A stretch of 26,898 bases of DNA from Planctomycetota bacterium (GTDB lineage: Bacteria > Planctomycetota > PUPC01 > DSUN01). Numbering within the stretch: the stretch's first letter is position 1; each line of letters begins with the position of its first letter. Below are positions 23,958 to 26,898 of the stretch, in pieces. The translations under genes and the position numbers were made by a program. The notes below the pieces were generated by a model. That model saw nothing but the letters and a program-made list of their open reading frames with translations. It did no database searches and was not told where the DNA came from. The stretch covers positions 1-26,898 of the forward strand of contig VGYW01000066.1 in assembly GCA_016872875.1 (NCBI GenBank), given 5' to 3'.

Positions 23958-24264
23958 GCGTGTAAACTGTTGGGAACGTCCCAAGTTCTTGAGCCTCCCC
24001 GGGCGACGCTCTCCGCGCCGCGGGAACGCAAAGGCGAACTCGCCTCTGGGGGACCAGTCCCCCAGACCCCCTGGGATTTATCGCATTCGGCCACCGGCAC
24101 GTCTCTTGCTGCGGCGGGTAGCCGAGCACGAAGCGATACCAGTTGTGGATCGGCTCGTCATCGGTTTGGAGCCGGTTCTTGACCACATACTCCGCCACCG
24201 ATGGTTCGGCTACGGCCGGCTCGCCCCGCGCTATCTTGAGGACCTTTGTTGATGTACGAGCCAT
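23950..24264 (-). pseudogene. 5' stump of a DNA methyltransferase gene
   Basis: From ATG 24264 the first 51 codons read as the N-terminus of a DNA methylase. The segment VAEYVVKNRLQTDDEPIHNWYRFVLGYPP has the IHxWYRFVLxxPP pattern that I associate with the start of a family of DNA methyltransferases. After codon 51 (base 24112) the similarity stops; the frame continues to 23950 only through repeat DNA, with no SAM-binding FxGxG or catalytic (D/N/S)PP(Y/F) motif. The remnant is about 150 bases of a gene normally over 1 kb. The sharp junction with repeat sequence suggests insertion or deletion at the repeat. The family assignment rests on a short motif and is moderate. Confidence 0.55.
23969..24111. 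repeat. Repeat block that replaces the 3' part of a methylase gene
   Basis: It contains several hairpins: ttggga/tcccaa near 23970-23984, aggcg/cgcct at 24032-24045, and ctggggga/tcccccag (24046-24053 and 24058-24065, loop four). It directly adjoins the end of methylase-like sequence at 24112. I recall similar GGGGGACCAGTCCCCC blocks as dispersed repeats; this was not checked. Confidence 0.5.
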
Positions 24265-24357
24265 GCCGGGCGACCCTGGTGGCGGCCGGAACAAGCGCCA
24301 AGACTATGCGGATTCTACACTTGATCGCCGAGTCCGTCAAGCGCGGGCGGCTGCGAC

Positions 24358-24386
24358 TTGACACAAAGCCGCATTCCCACTATGAA
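24358..24386 (+). promoter_or_regulatory. Promoter candidate for the esterase gene
   Basis: A consensus TTGACA (24358-24363) is followed after 17 bases by TATGAA (24381-24386, 4 of 6). Transcription would start near 24393, just before the nested palindrome, giving a leader of about 180 bases. Confidence 0.5.
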
Positions 24387-24395
24387 GGGGATTGG

Positions 24396-24543
24396 GCGTG
24401 GCCCCTTTCGGACACCGCCTGCCTATGGTAGGGGCAGCCCTTGTGGCTGCCCGCCCCGGAATGCAGGCAAGCCCTCGACTTGGGCAGCCACAAGGACTGC
24501 CCCTACCGGCCCGCCGCGGCGGGGCGTCCGAAAAGGGCCACGC
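24396..24543 (+). repeat. Nested double palindrome in the leader of the esterase gene
   Basis: Outer arms (24396-24413 and 24526-24543) pair at 17 of 18. Inner arms (24427-24452 and 24482-24507) pair at 25 of 26. The inner pair begins with ggtaggggcag and could be one element inserted in another. The whole block ends 32 bases before ATG 24576 and would form a long leader hairpin, leaving the GGAG site at 24565-24568 free. Confidence 0.85.
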
Positions 24544-24575
24544 ACAAAGGAATTGGCGAGGAACGGAGAGCGAGC

Positions 24576-26633
24576 ATGCAGAATGCGATGACAGCCCTTG
24601 TGGTGTTGGTGGTTGCCCTCGCGCACGCCTCGGCCGGCGAGCAGTGGGCCTGGGAGCGGAAGACGAATGTGCTCGCGGAACGCCGCGAGGCGGCGGCTAT
24701 GCTGGTGGGCTACTTCGAGGAGATGTGCCGCCCAAAGCCGCTCGAGGTGCGAAAGGGCGAAGAGCTCAAGGCACACCAGAGGGCGCTGCGCCAGAAGCTC
24801 CTCGAGTGCGCGGGGCTGTGGCCGCTGCCGGAGCGTGTGCCGCTCGACGCCCGCCTGTCCGAGCCGCTCGACCACGACTGGTGCACCGTGCGCCGCGTGG
24901 CGTATCAGCTCTGGCCAGAGGTCTACAGCACGGGACTACTCTATGTGCCGAAGCAATTCGCGGAGAAGCCTGCCCCCGCAATCCTCCGCACCCACGGCCA
25001 CTGGCCCAACGGCAACGCCAACCCCGAGGTCCAGAAGAGCTGCCTCGTCCCCGCCAAAATGGGCTACATCGTCTTCTCCTCGGCCCAGAACCACTACGAA
25101 GACCTGCCGCTCGGCGTCTCGCACCAGACGCTGATGATCTGGAACAACATCCGCGCGCTCGATTACCTCCAAAGCCTGCCCGAGGCGGACGCCAAGCGAA
25201 TCGGGGTGACGGGTTGCTCGGGCGGCGGGCTCCAGGCCCAGATGCTCGTCGCCGCCGACGTGCGGGTCCGAGCCGCCTCCATCGTGGGCATGACCTGCGA
25301 CTACCGCGAGATCGTCTTCCCCGGCGCCGCCCACTGCGCCTGCAACCACTTCCCAAACGTCATGCGCCACACCGACGAGCCGGAGCTCTCCGCACTCGGC
25401 CTCCCATGCCCAGTCCAATACCTGACGATGAACGACTGGACCCGCTCCTTCGAGGCCAACAACTATCCAGTGATTCGCAAGCTCTACGAGGCCAACGGCC
25501 TGGCGGACCGCACGGACTGCAAGTACTGGCCGACCGGCCACGACTACGCGAAGGAGAAACGCGAGAGGATGTACTGGTGGATGGAGAAGTGGCTGCGGGG
25601 CAAGGACGCCGGCGGCCCAATCCCCGAGCCCGAGGCCAAGCCCTTTCCCGTCGAGGCCATCGAGAAGCTCAAGGCCGATACGAAGGGCGACAAGGGCTTC
25701 GGCCACATCAGCCGCCTGTTTGCCCAGAAGGCCGGCGGCCCGCCCAAGCTCGCCAGCCGCGAGGACTGGCTGGCCTACCGCCAGAAGATGCGCGGGGCGC
25801 TCCGCGAGCTCCTCGGCGAGCCGCTACCTGCTCGCGCCAAGGCCAGAGCCGTCCGCACCGAGGAAGCTGACGGCCTGGCCACCGAGCGGGCGCTGGTCCC
25901 GAGCGAGGCGAACGTCCTGGTTCCCACGCTCGTCGTCCGCCCCGCCGCGTGCATCGGCAGGCTGCCCGTCATCATCATCTGCGGGGATGGTGGCAAGGAT
26001 GCGTTGCTCACCACTGTTGTGGGCGGCGTGTCCCCACGCCGCGAGACGCGGGACGGGGACGTCCCGCCCACAGCGCTGGCGAAGGGCGGAAGCGTCGTGG
26101 TCCTGCCCGACGTGCGGTTCACTGGCGAGCTCTCGCTCCGCGCGATGGCGGGCCTCACGGGCGGCCTCCTCACCTTCAAGCCGTGCAGCCCCGTCGGCGA
26201 GGGGAACCCGGCGGGCTTCGACGGCGCCTGGCAGCGCAACGCACTCCTATGGGGCCGTCCCCTGCCCGGCATGGCCGCGACCGACCTCTGCGCCATCCTC
26301 GACTGGTTGGCCGCCCGCCCCGACGCCGACCTGGGCAAGGTCACTTTGCGGGCGAAGGGCAACGCCGCCTTCGCCGCACTCTTGGCCGCGGCGTGGGACG
26401 ACCGAGTGGCCGCCCTCGACATTGACCTGGGCGGCCGCTGCTTCGCCAAGCGCAACGCCCCACTCGTGCCCTTCGTACTCCGGCACGGCGACGTGCTCCA
26501 GTGGGCGGCCCTCCTGGCTGACCGCCGCCTCACTATCGCCGGCCTCCCCCCCGAAGCTGGCGATCCTTCCTCGCTCAAGGACGCCTTCCTCGCCGCGGGC
26601 AATCCCGACGGCCTGCTCCTGGGGCATAGATGA
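24576..26633 (+). CDS. Exported tandem alpha/beta hydrolase, acetylxylan-esterase-like, second domain degenerate
   Basis: A 685-residue protein with a Sec signal (MQNAMTALVVLVVALAHASA). The first domain (about 60-350) is an alpha/beta hydrolase of the acetylxylan esterase/dienelactone hydrolase kind. The oxyanion region is ILRTHGHWPNG, the nucleophile elbow is GCSGGG with Ser 215, and a probable catalytic His is 322 in PTGHDYAK. The second domain (about 440-685) repeats the fold (VIIICGDGGKDALL ... DRVAALDIDLGG), but where the elbow should be it reads GNAAFA, with no Ser. It may only assist binding or structure. ATG 24576 has GGAG seven bases upstream. Residues about 481-499 are a repeat-encoded insert. 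Deacetylation of plant or algal polysaccharides is the likely role by family; the window has no other xylan genes. Confidence 0.87.
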   Translation: MQNAMTALVVLVVALAHASAGEQWAWERKTNVLAERREAAAMLVGYFEEMCRPKPLEVRKGEELKAHQRALRQKLLECAGLWPLPERVPLDARLSEPLDHDWCTVRRVAYQLWPEVYSTGLLYVPKQFAEKPAPAILRTHGHWPNGNANPEVQKSCLVPAKMGYIVFSSAQNHYEDLPLGVSHQTLMIWNNIRALDYLQSLPEADAKRIGVTGCSGGGLQAQMLVAADVRVRAASIVGMTCDYREIVFPGAAHCACNHFPNVMRHTDEPELSALGLPCPVQYLTMNDWTRSFEANNYPVIRKLYEANGLADRTDCKYWPTGHDYAKEKRERMYWWMEKWLRGKDAGGPIPEPEAKPFPVEAIEKLKADTKGDKGFGHISRLFAQKAGGPPKLASREDWLAYRQKMRGALRELLGEPLPARAKARAVRTEEADGLATERALVPSEANVLVPTLVVRPAACIGRLPVIIICGDGGKDALLTTVVGGVSPRRETRDGDVPPTALAKGGSVVVLPDVRFTGELSLRAMAGLTGGLLTFKPCSPVGEGNPAGFDGAWQRNALLWGRPLPGMAATDLCAILDWLAARPDADLGKVTLRAKGNAAFAALLAAAWDDRVAALDIDLGGRCFAKRNAPLVPFVLRHGDVLQWAALLADRRLTIAGLPPEAGDPSSLKDAFLAAGNPDGLLLGHR
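26016..26073. repeat. Palindromic repeat in frame in the esterase gene
   Basis: The outer pair tgtgggcgg/ccgcccaca (26018-26026 and 26064-26072) encloses gcgtg-tccc-cacgc (26026-26039) and gtcccc/ggggac (26030-26035 and 26055-26060). It encodes VGGVSPRRETRDGDVPPT between KDALLTT and ALAKGGSVVVLPDV, within the degenerate second domain. Confidence 0.75.
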
Positions 26634-26898
26634 TCTCTGCCGCGGAGAGGCATCGGCAGCCAAGGTCCACCCCGCCGCACCTCCCACCAGGCCAGCAGCA
26701 ACTCAAGGACTTGGGACGCTGCCAAGAAATCTCTCCGGAGGCCATGCTGGCATCCTCGCCTCCCTGCCCGGGGTGGGCCACGAGCGGCCGCAGGCTCCAC
26801 GGGTCCCCCGGCGGGGCCTCGGGCGTTCCGCCCTCGGCCTCAGCCAAACCAGACTATAAGGAATGCAGGAAGGCAGGAAAGGAACCAGAGGATGCGGG
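26634..26898. other. Non-coding end of window, nothing recognised
   Basis: No gene, strong hairpin or repeat match to the rest of the window is seen here. A purine-rich stretch (26859-26890) precedes an ATG at 26892, which might be the start of a gene beyond the edge, but only two codons are visible. Confidence 0.4.

Noticed and set aside
1..26898. tRNA, rRNA or known riboswitch
   Set aside because: I looked through the gaps and saw no cloverleaf with a GTTCRA-type T loop, no rRNA-like stretch and no riboswitch core that I recognise; short or divergent RNAs could still be missed.

Overview
The window is GC-rich and densely coded, and mostly on the minus strand. The gene content is typical of the PVC superphylum, most likely a planctomycete or close relative assembled from a metagenome. 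It includes a Tat-exported Gfo/Idh/MocA oxidoreductase, a Cys-type sulfatase, large secreted beta-propeller proteins (WD-like, VCBS/FG-GAP, LVIVD, NHL), an exported FAD-dependent oxidoreductase, a non-haem uroporphyrinogen-decarboxylase-like protein, an acetylxylan-esterase-like hydrolase and a glycyl radical enzyme. The glycyl radical enzyme implies at least part-time anaerobic life. The phylum is inferred from gene families only; no rRNA or marker gene is present.

Layout. 1-522: oxidoreductase cut by the left edge (minus). 743-1456: secreted DUF4412-like protein (minus), divergent from 1613-4768, a three-part exported fusion of beta-propeller, metallo-beta-lactamase and VCBS propeller. 4907-7506: UroD-like gene translationally coupled to a sulfatase gene (minus). 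7576-9070: toxin-antitoxin island with a VapC-like PIN gene on an apparently leaderless promoter, a 57-codon partner, and an overlapping MNT/HEPN pair. 9141-15269: probable operon (minus) of a double FAD oxidoreductase, a glycyl radical enzyme and a small Ig-like secreted protein. 15270-16056: non-coding, filled with several families of palindromic repeats. 16057-20319: LVIVD propeller protein. 20427-21049: DUF5678-like protein coupled to a retropepsin-like protease. 21142-23784: NHL-repeat protein. 23785-24575: repeats plus the stump of a DNA methylase gene. 24576-26633: tandem esterase-like hydrolase. 26634-26898: nothing recognised.

The most striking feature is not a gene. At least a dozen short palindromic elements of many sequence families are scattered through the window. 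Several lie in frame inside coding sequences: the sulfatase, the glycyl radical enzyme (two), the FAD oxidoreductase, the LVIVD protein (two tandem copies) and the esterase. Each adds roughly 8-28 residues without breaking the frame. Others sit in 5' leaders. A GGAT-rich palindrome occurs twice (38 of 40 bases identical), each time between a likely promoter and the start codon of an exported oxidoreductase. A nested palindrome of about 150 bases fills the predicted leader of the esterase gene. Palindromes that spread and are tolerated both as leader RNA hairpins and as in-frame peptide inserts are the best candidate here for an undescribed system.
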